Positions 19,633 through 30,222 of a stretch of DNA of 64,000 nucleotides are shown here, one piece after another. The stretch spans positions 1-64,000 of the forward strand of contig PQXC01000009.1 of assembly GCA_003194435.1 (NCBI GenBank). The letters run 5' to 3'. A program made the translations under genes and the position numbers. Source of the stretch: Candidatus Methanophagaceae archaeon (GTDB taxonomy: Archaea; Halobacteriota; Syntropharchaeia; Alkanophagales; Methanospirareceae). The notes under the pieces are model-generated. The model saw only the letters and a program-made list of their open reading frames with translations, was not told the DNA's origin and ran no database searches. Position 1 is the first letter of the stretch; each line of letters starts with the position of its first letter.

Positions 19633-20547
19633 ATGAAAATGAAGAGGAAGGAATGGTACGGGAAGGATATGGGATTGGCAGTGAGGATGGTGCTGACCAC
19701 GGGCTTATTGATACTCGTCTATCTCGCATTCCTTACAATTTTAGCGCAGTTTGTGGAGTTCTTTCCATTGCTGGTAATCGCTGCGATATTCCTCTTCGCT
19801 CAGTATTACTTCGCTGATAAGCTCGTTCTCTGGAGCACAGGTGCAAAGATAGTATCAAGGGAGGAGAGACCGGAATTACATACGATAATAGAGCGGTTAT
19901 GTAACTTAGCAAATTTACCGAAGCCACGTGTCGCGGTCATAGATACGCCGATACCCAATGCCTTTGCTACCGGCAGGAGTCAGAAGAAGGCGGTTGTCGC
20001 AGTCACAACAGGGCTGTTGAGTAGATTGAACAATGAGGAGCTGGAGGGCGTGCTGGGGCACGAACTCACGCACATAAAGAACCGCGATGTGCTCGTGATA
20101 ACAGTTGCAAGCTTCTTATCCACTGTGGCATGGTTTGTAATGCGATTCTCCTTTTACTCCTCTCTCTTCCGCGCGGGTAGCAGGGACAGGAGCGCTGGTG
20201 CTGCCGTTCTCATATTCATCGTCTCTCTACTCGTATGGCTCGTCAGTTTCCTCTTGATCAGAGCGCTCTCGCGGTATCGCGAGTTCGCAGCGGACAGAGG
20301 CTCGGCAATCATCACGGGTAACCCCTCTGCTCTTATTTCCGCATTATTAAAGATAAGCGGGCAGATGAAACGTGTTCCATCAGAAGACCTGCGCGAGGTG
20401 GAGGGCATGAACGCATTCTTCATCATACCAGCTATATCAGGTGATACACTCATGAGCCTGTTCTCAACGCATCCGCCACTTGAGAAGAGGATTGAGCGAT
20501 TGAGCGCGCTGGAGCGTGCGATGGAAGGCTTCCATGAGATTTATTGA
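19633..20547 (+). CDS. htpX: HtpX-type M48 membrane zinc metalloprotease
   Basis: HELTHIKNRD zinc motif, EFAADRGSA, STHPPLEKRIERL. Confidence 0.93.
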   Translation: MKMKRKEWYGKDMGLAVRMVLTTGLLILVYLAFLTILAQFVEFFPLLVIAAIFLFAQYYFADKLVLWSTGAKIVSREERPELHTIIERLCNLANLPKPRVAVIDTPIPNAFATGRSQKKAVVAVTTGLLSRLNNEELEGVLGHELTHIKNRDVLVITVASFLSTVAWFVMRFSFYSSLFRAGSRDRSAGAAVLIFIVSLLVWLVSFLLIRALSRYREFAADRGSAIITGNPSALISALLKISGQMKRVPSEDLREVEGMNAFFIIPAISGDTLMSLFSTHPPLEKRIERLSALERAMEGFHEIY

Positions 20548-21103
20548 TGCCTTACTGGGGCGAGTAAGACCAGCGGCGTCGAAGACCGAAGCACTGTTCA
20601 GTATCACTACCGCATACACCACACTGGAGACGAAGCTGGATATCTTTCATGCCGATGTAGCAGGTATATGCTTCAAGATAATACCATCCACAACTTTTGA
20701 ACGGTTGAGAGCGGACCTGGGCGAGCTATTGACACTAACGAAGCGTGAAACGGCGACGGAATATAAGATGGTGAAGGATTCTTTTGGCTATCTATGGATA
20801 GTGCTCAGGGACAAGGATTTTGAGGACATAGTCACCACCATGCATCTAATCTCCAATACACTGATTGAGAATGGATTTGGAGAATCGCTATTGAGCTCGG
20901 TATTCAAATTTAAGAAACGGGATAAAGTCATATACATGATATACAATTATAAGAGTGGTAATTTTTATCCCTTTATACCTATGGGGGATGGCAGGCAGAG
21001 GGACGAGCAGTATGAGTTAAAGCTGGGCACATTGCTGCGTAACGAGCTGCCTGTGGAGCGCGATATAGAGAAGTGGTATCCGATGTGGGATATTCCGTTG
21101 TAG
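20534..21103 (+). CDS. PspA-associated protein PspAB
   Basis: MRFIDALLGRVRPAASKTEALFSITTAYTTLE; overlaps 3' end of htpX, the usual neighbour; start set at 20534. Confidence 0.8.
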   Translation: MRFIDALLGRVRPAASKTEALFSITTAYTTLETKLDIFHADVAGICFKIIPSTTFERLRADLGELLTLTKRETATEYKMVKDSFGYLWIVLRDKDFEDIVTTMHLISNTLIENGFGESLLSSVFKFKKRDKVIYMIYNYKSGNFYPFIPMGDGRQRDEQYELKLGTLLRNELPVERDIEKWYPMWDIPL

Positions 21104-21123
21104 CGCAGTAGCGCAGCATAGAT

Positions 21124-22251
21124 ATGAGGGTGATACTGCATGTGGATATGGACAGTTTCTTCTCTGCCATTGAAGTGAGAGAACATCCGGAGTTGAAAGG
21201 GCTGCCGGTGGTTGTTGGTGGTAATGTGGGTGATGCGGGCATCGAGAGTGGTAAGATAAGGGGCGTTGTGAGCACATGCTCGTATGAAGCCCGTAAATAT
21301 GGTATCCATTCTGCAATGGCGTTATCAAGAGCATATAAACTCTGCCCTGATGCGAAGTTCCTGCCCGTGAACATGCAATTATACAGGCGTGTCTCCGCAG
21401 CGATAATGGCTATCCTCCGTGCTCAAGCCGATAAGATGGAGCAGGTGAGTATAGATGAGGCGTTCCTTGATATCAGTTCAAGGGTGCGAGACTGGACAGA
21501 GGCTCGAGCTTATGCGGAGCGAATAAAGGCTGAGATATGGGCTAAAGAGAGATTGACATGCTCAATCGGTGTGGCACCGAACAAGACGATAGCCAAAATA
21601 GCCTCGGATTTCGAGAAGCCGGATGGTCTGACGGTGGTAGAAGATTGTAATGCGAAGGAATTCTTAGCTCCTTTACCCGTGAAGTGCATCCCGGGCGTGG
21701 GACCGAAGACGGAGAATATACTCAAGCAAATGGGCATCCTCAAGATAGGGCAACTTGCCAGTGCCGATGTCCAGTCACTCGTAGCCCGGCTGGGTAAATA
21801 TGGCGAACGACTCCATCTAATTGCAAATGGGATAGACGATAGCGATGTGGAACCAGCGTATGAGCGCAAATCGGTGAGCAGGGAGAGGACATTCACAGAG
21901 GACACAGATGATATGACGATGTTGGAGGAGCGTGTGGAGGAATTGGCGTATGAACTTCATAAGGCGCTGAAAACAGAAGGTCTTGTATTCAGGACGGTTG
22001 GTATAAAGGTGAAATACGAGGATTTCACAGTGATAACGAGAGCGAAGACGTTGGGTGCATTTCATTCCGACCTGGAGACACTCAAGCGGATAGCAAAAGA
22101 ACTGATGATGGGTGTGAATGCGAAAAGAGAGGGAAAGGAGAAGAGAAAGAAAATAAGATTGGTTGGTGTTCGTGTCTCGAACTTGTCGTTGCTGGACTAT
22201 CGGCAGCGGCGATTGGTCGGGCTCACTCTCACTCCACCTTCGGCGTATTAG
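21124..22251 (+). CDS. dinB: DNA polymerase IV (Y family)
   Basis: [63 protein letters not shown]. Confidence 0.97.
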   Translation: MRVILHVDMDSFFSAIEVREHPELKGLPVVVGGNVGDAGIESGKIRGVVSTCSYEARKYGIHSAMALSRAYKLCPDAKFLPVNMQLYRRVSAAIMAILRAQADKMEQVSIDEAFLDISSRVRDWTEARAYAERIKAEIWAKERLTCSIGVAPNKTIAKIASDFEKPDGLTVVEDCNAKEFLAPLPVKCIPGVGPKTENILKQMGILKIGQLASADVQSLVARLGKYGERLHLIANGIDDSDVEPAYERKSVSRERTFTEDTDDMTMLEERVEELAYELHKALKTEGLVFRTVGIKVKYEDFTVITRAKTLGAFHSDLETLKRIAKELMMGVNAKREGKEKRKKIRLVGVRVSNLSLLDYRQRRLVGLTLTPPSAY

Positions 22252-23587
22252 CCAGCGCCTGTTTCACCAGTTCCGCGGGATATTCGTAATCCACAAGCTT
22301 GCCATTCAGGTAGGCATCGTATGCACCCAGGTCGAAATGACCATGACCACTGTTATTGAAGTATATCACCTCTTCTTTTCCTTCTTCCTTGCATCTCAGC
22401 GCTTCATCTATAACCGCCTTCACCTCATGTGCGGTCTCTGGCGCTATGATAAAGCCTTCAGTTTCCGCGAATATCTTAGCCGCCTTGAATACTTCTGTCT
22501 GATGGTATGCCACCGCATCTATCCAGCCCTCATTCACCAGTTTGCAGAGCAGAGGTGCATCGCCGTGATATCTCAACCCACCTGCATGAATCGGCGGTGG
22601 TACGAATGTGTGACCAAGGGTGAACATCTTAAGTAAAGGAGTCATCCCTGCGCAATCGCCGAAATCGTATAGATACAGCCCTTTTGTCAGTGTCGGACAT
22701 GCCATCGGCTCACATGCTACTATCCGCAGGTCCGGTTTATCGCCCCTCAGCTTATCAGCAACGAACGGGAAGCAGGAGCCACAGAAGTTGCTGCCGCCGC
22801 CTACGCACCCGAATATGACATCAGGGTATTCATCTATCTGCTCAAATGCGCTTTTTGCCTCCAATCCTATCACCGTCTGGTGCAGCAGGACGTGATTGAG
22901 GACAGAGCCGAGCGCATAATGCGCATTATCATGTCCGGCAGCATCTTCCACCGCTTCTGAGATCGCAATCCCCAGGCTGCCGGAGGTATCAGGGTCATTC
23001 TGCAGATACTGCTGCCCAAATTTGGTATTCGTGCTTGGGCTTCGATACACCTCGGCATTCCAGGTCTCCATCATTACGCGCCTGTATGGCTTCTGGTCAT
23101 AACTCGCGGCAACCATATAGACTGTACAGCGCAGTCCGAAGAGCATACAGCCAAATGCAAGTGCAGAGCCCCACTGTCCCGCCCCTGTCTCTGTTGTTAT
23201 GCGTTCCGTTCCCTCCTTCATATTGTAGTATGCCTGTGCGACTGCAGTATTGGGCTTGTGACTCCCGGGTGGACTAACGCCCTCCCACTTGTAATAGATA
23301 CGAGCAGGTGTCTTCAACTTCTTTTCTAACCGGATAGCCCTGTAAAGCGGTGTGGGTCGCCATAACCGATAAACCTCCCTCACTTCCTCCGGTATTGGAA
23401 TCCACCGCTCTGTACTCGCCTCCTGCCTTATCAATTCCATAGGGAATATCGGTGCTAACTCCTCGGGCTTTACTGGCTCTTTCGTCACCGGATTTATCGG
23501 TGGGTCCAGCGGTGAAGGCAGGTCCGCCTGTATATTGTACCACGCTCGTGGTATATCCTCCTCACTCAGTAATATCTTCTCGTTCAT
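22229..23587 (-). CDS. trpB2: TrpB2-type tryptophan synthase beta-like PLP enzyme
   Basis: [53 protein letters not shown]. Confidence 0.95.
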   Translation of the reverse strand: MNEKILLSEEDIPRAWYNIQADLPSPLDPPINPVTKEPVKPEELAPIFPMELIRQEASTERWIPIPEEVREVYRLWRPTPLYRAIRLEKKLKTPARIYYKWEGVSPPGSHKPNTAVAQAYYNMKEGTERITTETGAGQWGSALAFGCMLFGLRCTVYMVAASYDQKPYRRVMMETWNAEVYRSPSTNTKFGQQYLQNDPDTSGSLGIAISEAVEDAAGHDNAHYALGSVLNHVLLHQTVIGLEAKSAFEQIDEYPDVIFGCVGGGSNFCGSCFPFVADKLRGDKPDLRIVACEPMACPTLTKGLYLYDFGDCAGMTPLLKMFTLGHTFVPPPIHAGGLRYHGDAPLLCKLVNEGWIDAVAYHQTEVFKAAKIFAETEGFIIAPETAHEVKAVIDEALRCKEEGKEEVIYFNNSGHGHFDLGAYDAYLNGKLVDYEYPAELVKQALANTPKVE

Positions 23588-23683
23588 TTCTCACTTACCT
23601 CGCTTCTCACTTCACTTTTCTTCTTTTATTTTAATAAGTTAATGTAATGTAACCTCCTTTAACTTAAAAATAAAAATAAAACC

Positions 23684-25207
23684 CTAAAGCCTCAGTTTCC
23701 ACTCCCATTTCCTTCGTTTTCCTATCAATTTGCTTATCTCATCACTCGTTACCATCCCTATGACCCTCCTCTCGCGATTTATAACCGGCAATGCAGATAT
23801 GTTATACCGCTCCAGCTTCCTTATCACCAGTTCCAGCGGCTCATTCTCATCTGTTGTTATCACTCTCCGTGTCATTATCTCCGCCAGACCCTCATGTCGC
23901 TGTGCAACTGCGGTTGATATATCCCATGCTGTTACTATCCCACTCAATCGCCCATCATCTGTCACCACCGGTATATGAGTGAATTGTGTATCCATTATCA
24001 GCTTTGCTGCATCTGCTATGGTCGCTTTCTCACTTATCGTCTTCACTTCCTTTATCATCACATCCTTGACAAGCGGTAGCTCCTTGGTCTGTTTCATCGG
24101 TCTAAAGATGGTGTCCCGTGGCAGTCGTTCGGAAGGCAGAGCGAGCAGGAACTCACCCGTTTCTATCCGCCTCTTCAACTCCTTCGCCACTCTATCCGCC
24201 ATGTAGAAACTGGATAGCGGCGAGGTTGGCACTTCTTTACCCTCTATCTCTATCATGCCCGATTTTAACTCCTCATAAGTCACCTCCCTCAGCACTGGTC
24301 GGTCTCGTCTGCAAATGCCATAATCCAGCACTTCCGTCTTGATCTCCGCATCTATTATTCCCGTATTCTTCGCTATTCGCTCATTCAATATCGGTATAGG
24401 AATCCCGATGCCTACATAGAGTGTCACACCGTACCCGAAGAAGGTAGCTCCACGCAGAAATTCCGGCTCCATATCCTTCAGGTTACCAGTGACCATAAGT
24501 GTAGCGAAGCGGCTAACAGGGTTATGTTGTGTTCCCGCACCCACCACATAGCCCCTCGCACCTGATAGAAATATCCGCGTACCCGGACCTATGGTCTCAA
24601 ACTCAGGGTCGTTTATGAGCGGTGAGAGCGCACCGGAACCAGAATAATTTACATTTCGATAATTTGGGAGCAATGTGCCCATATAAGTATATAAAGTGCG
24701 GTCTGTTGAGTTAGTTGCTGCGATATAACGCTGTGATGCGTTTCTTGGATTCACCATTATCGCCTGATTCAGGTCTTCCATCGTGAGTGTGGTCTCTATC
24801 TCCTTGCGCGGATAGCAATCGGTGCCATAGGCAGTAGCCCGCATCTCTATCTGCTTACCTGATACTAAATCCTCTATTACATGCCCGCCGCCGTATTCCT
24901 CTCCTTTATCTTCTGATAACTGCGCAGCACCCAGATAAGCGTCAACCGCCGCGATACCGGTATACGCTTCCACTTCATTTAGCCATACCCGCTGCATCTT
25001 TATCGGCGGGTCCGCATGTCCGAAATTGATAAAGACACCAGAGGAGCACATAGGACCGAAAGTGCCAGTGGTGACAACATCTACCTCCCTGGCTGCCTTC
25101 TCCGCACCCAGCTCCTCCACTATCTCACTCATCCTATCCGCGGTGACCACGCAAACGCTGCCATCTCTGATTCTCTCGTTTATCTCCTCTATGCTCTTCT
25201 CTACCAT
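23684..25207 (-). CDS. DUF39 homocysteine-biosynthesis family protein with C-terminal CBS pair
   Basis: KSIEEINERIRDGSVCVVTADRMSEIVEELG, GTFGPMCSSGVFINFGHADPPIKM; two CBS repeats at C-terminus. Confidence 0.9.
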   Translation of the reverse strand: MVEKSIEEINERIRDGSVCVVTADRMSEIVEELGAEKAAREVDVVTTGTFGPMCSSGVFINFGHADPPIKMQRVWLNEVEAYTGIAAVDAYLGAAQLSEDKGEEYGGGHVIEDLVSGKQIEMRATAYGTDCYPRKEIETTLTMEDLNQAIMVNPRNASQRYIAATNSTDRTLYTYMGTLLPNYRNVNYSGSGALSPLINDPEFETIGPGTRIFLSGARGYVVGAGTQHNPVSRFATLMVTGNLKDMEPEFLRGATFFGYGVTLYVGIGIPIPILNERIAKNTGIIDAEIKTEVLDYGICRRDRPVLREVTYEELKSGMIEIEGKEVPTSPLSSFYMADRVAKELKRRIETGEFLLALPSERLPRDTIFRPMKQTKELPLVKDVMIKEVKTISEKATIADAAKLIMDTQFTHIPVVTDDGRLSGIVTAWDISTAVAQRHEGLAEIMTRRVITTDENEPLELVIRKLERYNISALPVINRERRVIGMVTSDEISKLIGKRRKWEWKLRL

Positions 25208-25257
25208 GCATAAGAGGATAGCAAAGCAATGCCTTATAACTTATGGTTTTTTCCCAC

Positions 25258-26265
25258 TCATAAAAATATATCCATGAGCAGATATGCAATACCGCCGATT
25301 ATTGCAGCCAGCGGGATGGTAATCACCCAGGCAATGACCATCTTCTCCACCTCCGTCCATCTGATCCTGCGTAGACTCTGGAAGAAAGTGCCACCGATGA
25401 CCGAAGAAGCAATCACATGGGTCGTGCTCGCAGGCATACCTCGCAAACTCATCAGTACCACAGCAACTGCCGCACCAGTCTCCGCAGAGAAGCCATGCTT
25501 CGGCTCCAGCCTCGTCAATTTCCAGCCCAGGGTCTTCATTACCCGCCATCCGAAGAAGAAAGTCCCCAGCCCCATCACGAGACCACAACCCAGTTTTACC
25601 CATAAAGGTACTGCGAATCGTGGTATCAAACCGCCGGTGAGAAGTGCCATTGTGATTACACCCATTGCGTTCTGTGCATCGTTCATACCATGACTGAACG
25701 CCATAAAAGAAGCGGATATGATCTGCAGTTTCTTGAACACCCTCTCAGTGCTGGTATCCGGTATGTTGCGGAAGAGAAGGAAGAGCACCCAGCTGACGAT
25801 GGAGAAGAGGACCGCACCCGCGATAAAACCACCAAGCGGTCCTAACACGATTGCGAGAAATACACGGTCATTAAGGATATGCCAATTTATTATCCCTGAA
25901 CCACCTGCGAGGATGCCCGCACCAAGGAGACCACCTACAAGCGAATGACTCACGCTAATAGGTATGCCAAAAGCGGTACAGATAAATGTCCATATCACCG
26001 CTCCAGTGATACCCGCAGCGATAATAACCAGTGTCATGCCCTCTGGCGAGACTATCCCCTTACCTATGGTCTCAGCTACCCTTGTAGAGATGCATGCACC
26101 CACGAGGTTGAATATACTGGCGAGAATTAATGCGTTCATTGGTGTAAGTGCCTTCGTAGCTGTGACTGTGGCGATAGCATTCGCTCTGTCGTTTGCACCG
26201 TTCAGGAAGTCATAACACAACGCTAACACTATTATGATAATAACAAGAATGAGAGAAGCGGACAT
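25258..26265 (-). CDS. PiT family inorganic phosphate transporter
   Basis: YDFLNGANDRANAIATVTATKAL and GMNDAQNAMGVI signatures. Confidence 0.93.
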   Translation of the reverse strand: MSASLILVIIIIVLALCYDFLNGANDRANAIATVTATKALTPMNALILASIFNLVGACISTRVAETIGKGIVSPEGMTLVIIAAGITGAVIWTFICTAFGIPISVSHSLVGGLLGAGILAGGSGIINWHILNDRVFLAIVLGPLGGFIAGAVLFSIVSWVLFLLFRNIPDTSTERVFKKLQIISASFMAFSHGMNDAQNAMGVITMALLTGGLIPRFAVPLWVKLGCGLVMGLGTFFFGWRVMKTLGWKLTRLEPKHGFSAETGAAVAVVLMSLRGMPASTTHVIASSVIGGTFFQSLRRIRWTEVEKMVIAWVITIPLAAIIGGIAYLLMDIFL

Positions 26266-26285
26266 CTGGCTCAGGTCAGGGCTCA

Positions 26286-26304
26286 GATCGGATCAGGTCC
26301 GATC
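26286..26304. repeat. Perfect inverted repeat GATCGGA-TCAGG-TCCGATC between DUF47 and PiT genes
   Basis: Read directly; lies in the 42-bp intergenic spacer. Confidence 0.8.
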
Positions 26305-26307
26305 AGA

Positions 26308-27012
26308 TCAGATTCCACCTTTCAATCTAAATGTCTCCAGGATATTAGCCACATCCTCACACTGGTCCATTGTATCCTCAAGAATCTCCACTATCTCCTT
26401 CAGCAGTAATCGCTCAAGGACCTCGTCCGAACTCTTCGTTGGCGTGGTCATCAACTTCCTGAGCCATCTCCTGTTTATCTCATCCGCTTCGTTCTCCAGT
26501 TCGTTTATCCTTATGCAATGGGCTTCTAAACTCCCCTCCTCACATCTCATGTCACGCAAGCAATGCACTGCGGTACATATCTCCTCCGATGCCTCCTGTA
26601 TAATGGGTGCGAATTCGACCACAGGCTCAGGCAGTGTTTGCGTAAATGTCAATCTTCTCACTGCTTTCTCTATCCCGTCTATCACATTGTCGAGGTTATG
26701 AGCGAAGTAACGGATATCCCCTTTCTCCTCTGTGACCCGGGTATGGTCAAAGAAGAGCTCGCGTACGATCTCATGAACAATTGAATCCGCTTCGTCTTCA
26801 AGAATTCCAAGCTGCCTGTTGATCTCAGAGAGCAGAGAATAATCATTGCTCAGCTCGACCAGAAGTCCCGCGGCATCCACTGTCTTATCTGCAAGGGCTT
26901 CAAAGAGCTCGAAGAACTTCTTATCGTGGGGTAGGAAGACTGACATCCTGGGTATGATCATATTTATATTATTGAAGAGGGGCAAGAGATGCCGCACTTT
27001 CTCTCGCTTCAT
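26308..27012 (-). CDS. DUF47 (PhoU-like, Pit-accessory) protein
   Basis: FELFEALADKTVDAAGLLVELSND..., helical; upstream of PiT transporter. Confidence 0.88.
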   Translation of the reverse strand: MKREKVRHLLPLFNNINMIIPRMSVFLPHDKKFFELFEALADKTVDAAGLLVELSNDYSLLSEINRQLGILEDEADSIVHEIVRELFFDHTRVTEEKGDIRYFAHNLDNVIDGIEKAVRRLTFTQTLPEPVVEFAPIIQEASEEICTAVHCLRDMRCEEGSLEAHCIRINELENEADEINRRWLRKLMTTPTKSSDEVLERLLLKEIVEILEDTMDQCEDVANILETFRLKGGI

Positions 27013-27115
27013 ATCTGCATCAATAAATATATAGAGATTGAGGGTATATTTAAATTTTTCTAATTTTTCGTAATTGTTACCTATGTTATGTAATATGCAA
27101 ATATTTTTCCCTGCA

Positions 27116-27700
27116 CTAAGAGAGGTGATTTAGTAATTCCCTGAATGCTCTGCCCCTGTGTGATATTTTATTCTTCTCCTCTGTACTCATTTCTGCAAAT
27201 GTCGTTCCTCTGTATTCAAATATGGGGTCGAACCCAAATCCTCCCTCACCGCGCGCACTATCTGCGATTCTCCCCTCTACAACACCGCGGAAGATGCGCG
27301 GCTCCGCCGAGGCTGACTGGCAGAACGCGATGACCGTTTTAAAAACGGCTCTCCGCTCTTCACCATTCTTTCCTGCCATCAAACTCAATATCCCTTCATT
27401 ACCTATCTTCTTGAATACAAACGCGGAGAAAGGACCAGGGAAACCATTTAAAGCGTGAATGAATAGTCCAGAATCTTCAATGAAGAAAGGAGCCTTTATC
27501 TCTAATCCCCTCTCACGTCTTATGTGATTTGCACTCGCTATCGCCACTTCTTCTATCTCTTCCAGTTGTAACTCCGGGTACTCATAATTGAGATGCTGGA
27601 TAGAGACACCCTTACCCTTACCAATATCAACAGCCAGCTCTCTTATCTCCTTTACCTTATGCGGGTTCCTCGTGATGAAGTATATCGTTCTCAATCCCAA
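27116..27700 (-). CDS. rdgB: XTP/dITP diphosphatase (Ham1/RdgB)
   Basis: YFITRNPHKVKEI, FIEDSGLFIHALNGFPGPFSA, GFGFDPIFEYRGTTFAEM. Confidence 0.95.
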   Translation of the reverse strand: MGLRTIYFITRNPHKVKEIRELAVDIGKGKGVSIQHLNYEYPELQLEEIEEVAIASANHIRRERGLEIKAPFFIEDSGLFIHALNGFPGPFSAFVFKKIGNEGILSLMAGKNGEERRAVFKTVIAFCQSASAEPRIFRGVVEGRIADSARGEGGFGFDPIFEYRGTTFAEMSTEEKNKISHRGRAFRELLNHLS

Positions 27701-27729
27701 TCTTCAACTTCACCCTTGCACTATCTAAA

Positions 27730-28479
27730 CTATTCGACTCGCGGTGCCAGCAGATAACTGACTTTTCCCTTGCCTCCCGCCACTTCAAACTCTATCTGGA
27801 GCGGATAATCCTTACCCAGGTTCAGTGTTACAGTCTCGGCATGGCTCATACCCTTGCTCATTGCGGCGATATAGTCCAGAGTGAATAGAGAATGAAGCGT
27901 TCCAGGCGTCAGATGGATCAATTGCTCCTTCTTCAAGCCCAGACGTAACTTATCCATCTCTCCTTCCACCTCCATGTAAAATTCATCCCCTTCCACACCG
28001 AGCAATATGTGCTCACCAACCTTCTCAGCAGCTCGTATTGTCCTTCTGAAATCCTCTATATCCATGACCACCTGCACAGGGAACTCAAGCTCGGGTACCT
28101 TCGGCTCTTTTCGCAACGATGAGGGCTCCAGCAGGTTCACTGTATAAGCAAGACTGCCCATTCGCGTATATAACTTCTGTGCTTGTTCATCAATCGAAAG
28201 CCGAACCTGCTCTCTACCTCCAATGCCTAAGATACCAAGCAGCTTCTGGAAATCCATTCCTATCTCAAGTCCCTCTCCTTCTCCGTCTTCGTTCGAGAAC
28301 CGATAATCATCGAAAGCATCATTCTGCAACTGAAAAGTCACCATAGCTACATTAGATGGATCTACCGCTCTCAGATTTAAACCTTCTGCTGATATTCTCA
28401 ACTTACCTTCATCCACCACCGCAGTGATCGCCTCTATGCATTCTTTTAATACACCCGCATCTATCTCAGCTTCGAACAT
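27730..28479 (-). CDS. pcn: DNA polymerase sliding clamp (PCNA)
   Basis: AEGLNLRAVDPSNVAMVTFQL, MSHAETVTLNLGKDYPLQIEFEV, KVSYLLAPRVE. Confidence 0.95.
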   Translation of the reverse strand: MFEAEIDAGVLKECIEAITAVVDEGKLRISAEGLNLRAVDPSNVAMVTFQLQNDAFDDYRFSNEDGEGEGLEIGMDFQKLLGILGIGGREQVRLSIDEQAQKLYTRMGSLAYTVNLLEPSSLRKEPKVPELEFPVQVVMDIEDFRRTIRAAEKVGEHILLGVEGDEFYMEVEGEMDKLRLGLKKEQLIHLTPGTLHSLFTLDYIAAMSKGMSHAETVTLNLGKDYPLQIEFEVAGGKGKVSYLLAPRVE

Positions 28480-28532
28480 CCTTCATTCCTCCTTAGCCTT
28501 AACTTAATATTCATATTTAACATAACATCCTT

Positions 28533-29180
28533 TTATTTAACTCTATATAGTTTACTATTTAATTTACTTACCTTACTACTATCAATCCTATTCTGTGTCT
28601 GTGCCATATCAACCAGATATTTGACCTTGCATGCGTGTTCAACCGAACTGAGGATGACGAAAGCTTCGTCCACTGTGGCACCTCTGGCAAACGTGCCGTG
28701 TCCATGTGCAATTACAGCCTTATGGTCCCGAAGTGCCGATGCAGCATTGCTTGCCAGCTCGTCTGAGCCGATACCACCACTGACAACCGGTATCTCATGC
28801 AGGAGATATATACTCTCGGAATCTTCAGGTACTATCTGCTCATGGGGTCCATAAAGCATAGAGAGCGCCACTGCGTATTTTGAATGCCCATGTAAAATTG
28901 CGAGTGCAGAAGTATGTTTATAAATTGCACGGTGGACATTGACCTCTGAGGATGCTATCACATCCAGTTCATCAGGCGTTGCCGGGTCTATTGGAACAGA
29001 GATAATCTGCCCTTCGAGCTCGTCAAGCATGCTCCCCGTTGTGCTGATTAGCATGTGGTCCCCAACACGCTTACTGATATTGCCAAAATGGGAATGCACA
29101 AGCCCGGCATCCACCATCTTCTTGCCATATTTTATCAACTCCTGCATCTCTTTTCTCTTTTCTATATCTCTATATATCAT
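28533..29180 (-). CDS. Class II aldolase/adducin family protein (FucA-like)
   Basis: AGLVHSHFGNISKRVGDHMLISTTGSML, HGHSKYAVAL, IAHGHGTFARGAT; start placed at MIYRDIEKRKEM. Confidence 0.9.
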   Translation of the reverse strand: MIYRDIEKRKEMQELIKYGKKMVDAGLVHSHFGNISKRVGDHMLISTTGSMLDELEGQIISVPIDPATPDELDVIASSEVNVHRAIYKHTSALAILHGHSKYAVALSMLYGPHEQIVPEDSESIYLLHEIPVVSGGIGSDELASNAASALRDHKAVIAHGHGTFARGATVDEAFVILSSVEHACKVKYLVDMAQTQNRIDSSKVSKLNSKLYRVK

Positions 29181-29199
29181 TAACAACTGTTTAATTAAT

Positions 29200-30123
29200 A
29201 TGAATGTGAATGGCATGCGGTTCATTTCGATATTTGACCTCGCACGAGGGGATATTGACGAGATATTGAAGAGTGCGGCAGTATTGAAAGAAGAGCGAAG
29301 ACGTGGGTCAAGGAGGAGAGGGGATTTAGAAGGGAGAATACTGGCATTGATCTTCGAGAAGCCGTCCACCCGTACTCGCATCTCTTTTGAGGTGGCGATG
29401 CTTGAACTCGGTGGTGATGTGATAAGCTTGAACTGGAACGAGCTGCAGCTGGGCAGGGGGGAGAGGATAAAAGAGACAGCGGAGGTCTTATCAGCTTATC
29501 TTGACGCCGTTATGATAAGGGCATATGCACACACTACAATAGATGAATTTGCGAGATACGCTTCTATTCCTGTGATTAATGGGTTAAGCGACCTGGAGCA
29601 TCCATGTCAGACATTGGCGGACCTGATGACGATAAAGGAGTATAAGAAGAATCTGAGCGGTATTAAAGTCGCGTGGGTGGGGGATGGCAACAATGTGTGT
29701 AACTCGTTGATAGGGGGATGTGCATTGATGGGTATGGAGGTCAGCATAGCATGTCCAGAGGGCTACGAGCCAGCGGAGCAGGTGATAAGGAGGGCAGAGG
29801 CGATGGGCGCTGTGATACATATAAGCGAAGATGTGAAAGAGGCTGTAACTGATGCTGATGTGATATATACCGATGTATGGGTCTCAATGGGTGATGAGGC
29901 GGATAGAGCGCGCAGGGAGGAAGCACTCAGGGATTATCAGGTGAATGAGAGTGTGGTGGATATGGCAAAAGAGGATGCAATTGTGATGCACTGTATGCCG
30001 GTGCACGTAGGTGAAGAGCTGACAGAGGAGGTACTGAACAGTGAGAAAGCGGTGATATTGGAGCAGGCAGAGAACCGGCTTCACGCACAGAAGGCACTGT
30101 TGCTGAAGTTGTTAAAATTATAG
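29200..30123 (+). CDS. argF: Ornithine carbamoyltransferase
   Basis: FEKPSTRTRISFEVAMLELGGDVI, HPCQTLADLMTI, MHCMPVHVGEE; start at 29200 (longer ORF upstream is antisense to fucA). Confidence 0.93.
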   Translation: MNVNGMRFISIFDLARGDIDEILKSAAVLKEERRRGSRRRGDLEGRILALIFEKPSTRTRISFEVAMLELGGDVISLNWNELQLGRGERIKETAEVLSAYLDAVMIRAYAHTTIDEFARYASIPVINGLSDLEHPCQTLADLMTIKEYKKNLSGIKVAWVGDGNNVCNSLIGGCALMGMEVSIACPEGYEPAEQVIRRAEAMGAVIHISEDVKEAVTDADVIYTDVWVSMGDEADRARREEALRDYQVNESVVDMAKEDAIVMHCMPVHVGEELTEEVLNSEKAVILEQAENRLHAQKALLLKLLKL

Positions 30124-30222
30124 TGCTAAAATATTGACAAATGTTGTTTTTGCAATCACCCATTCAAACTTTTTGCAAAACCTTTTAAATGTGCCCTTCA
30201 AAGATAGAGGATAGCGAGAAAA

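Noticed and set aside
27220-27245. GGGGTCGAACCC string resembling a tRNA T-arm
   Set aside because: Lies within the GGFGFDPIF coding motif of rdgB; no cloverleaf
28939-29199. N-terminal extension of the argF ORF
   Set aside because: Antisense to the conserved FucA-like aldolase; argF homology begins near 29200
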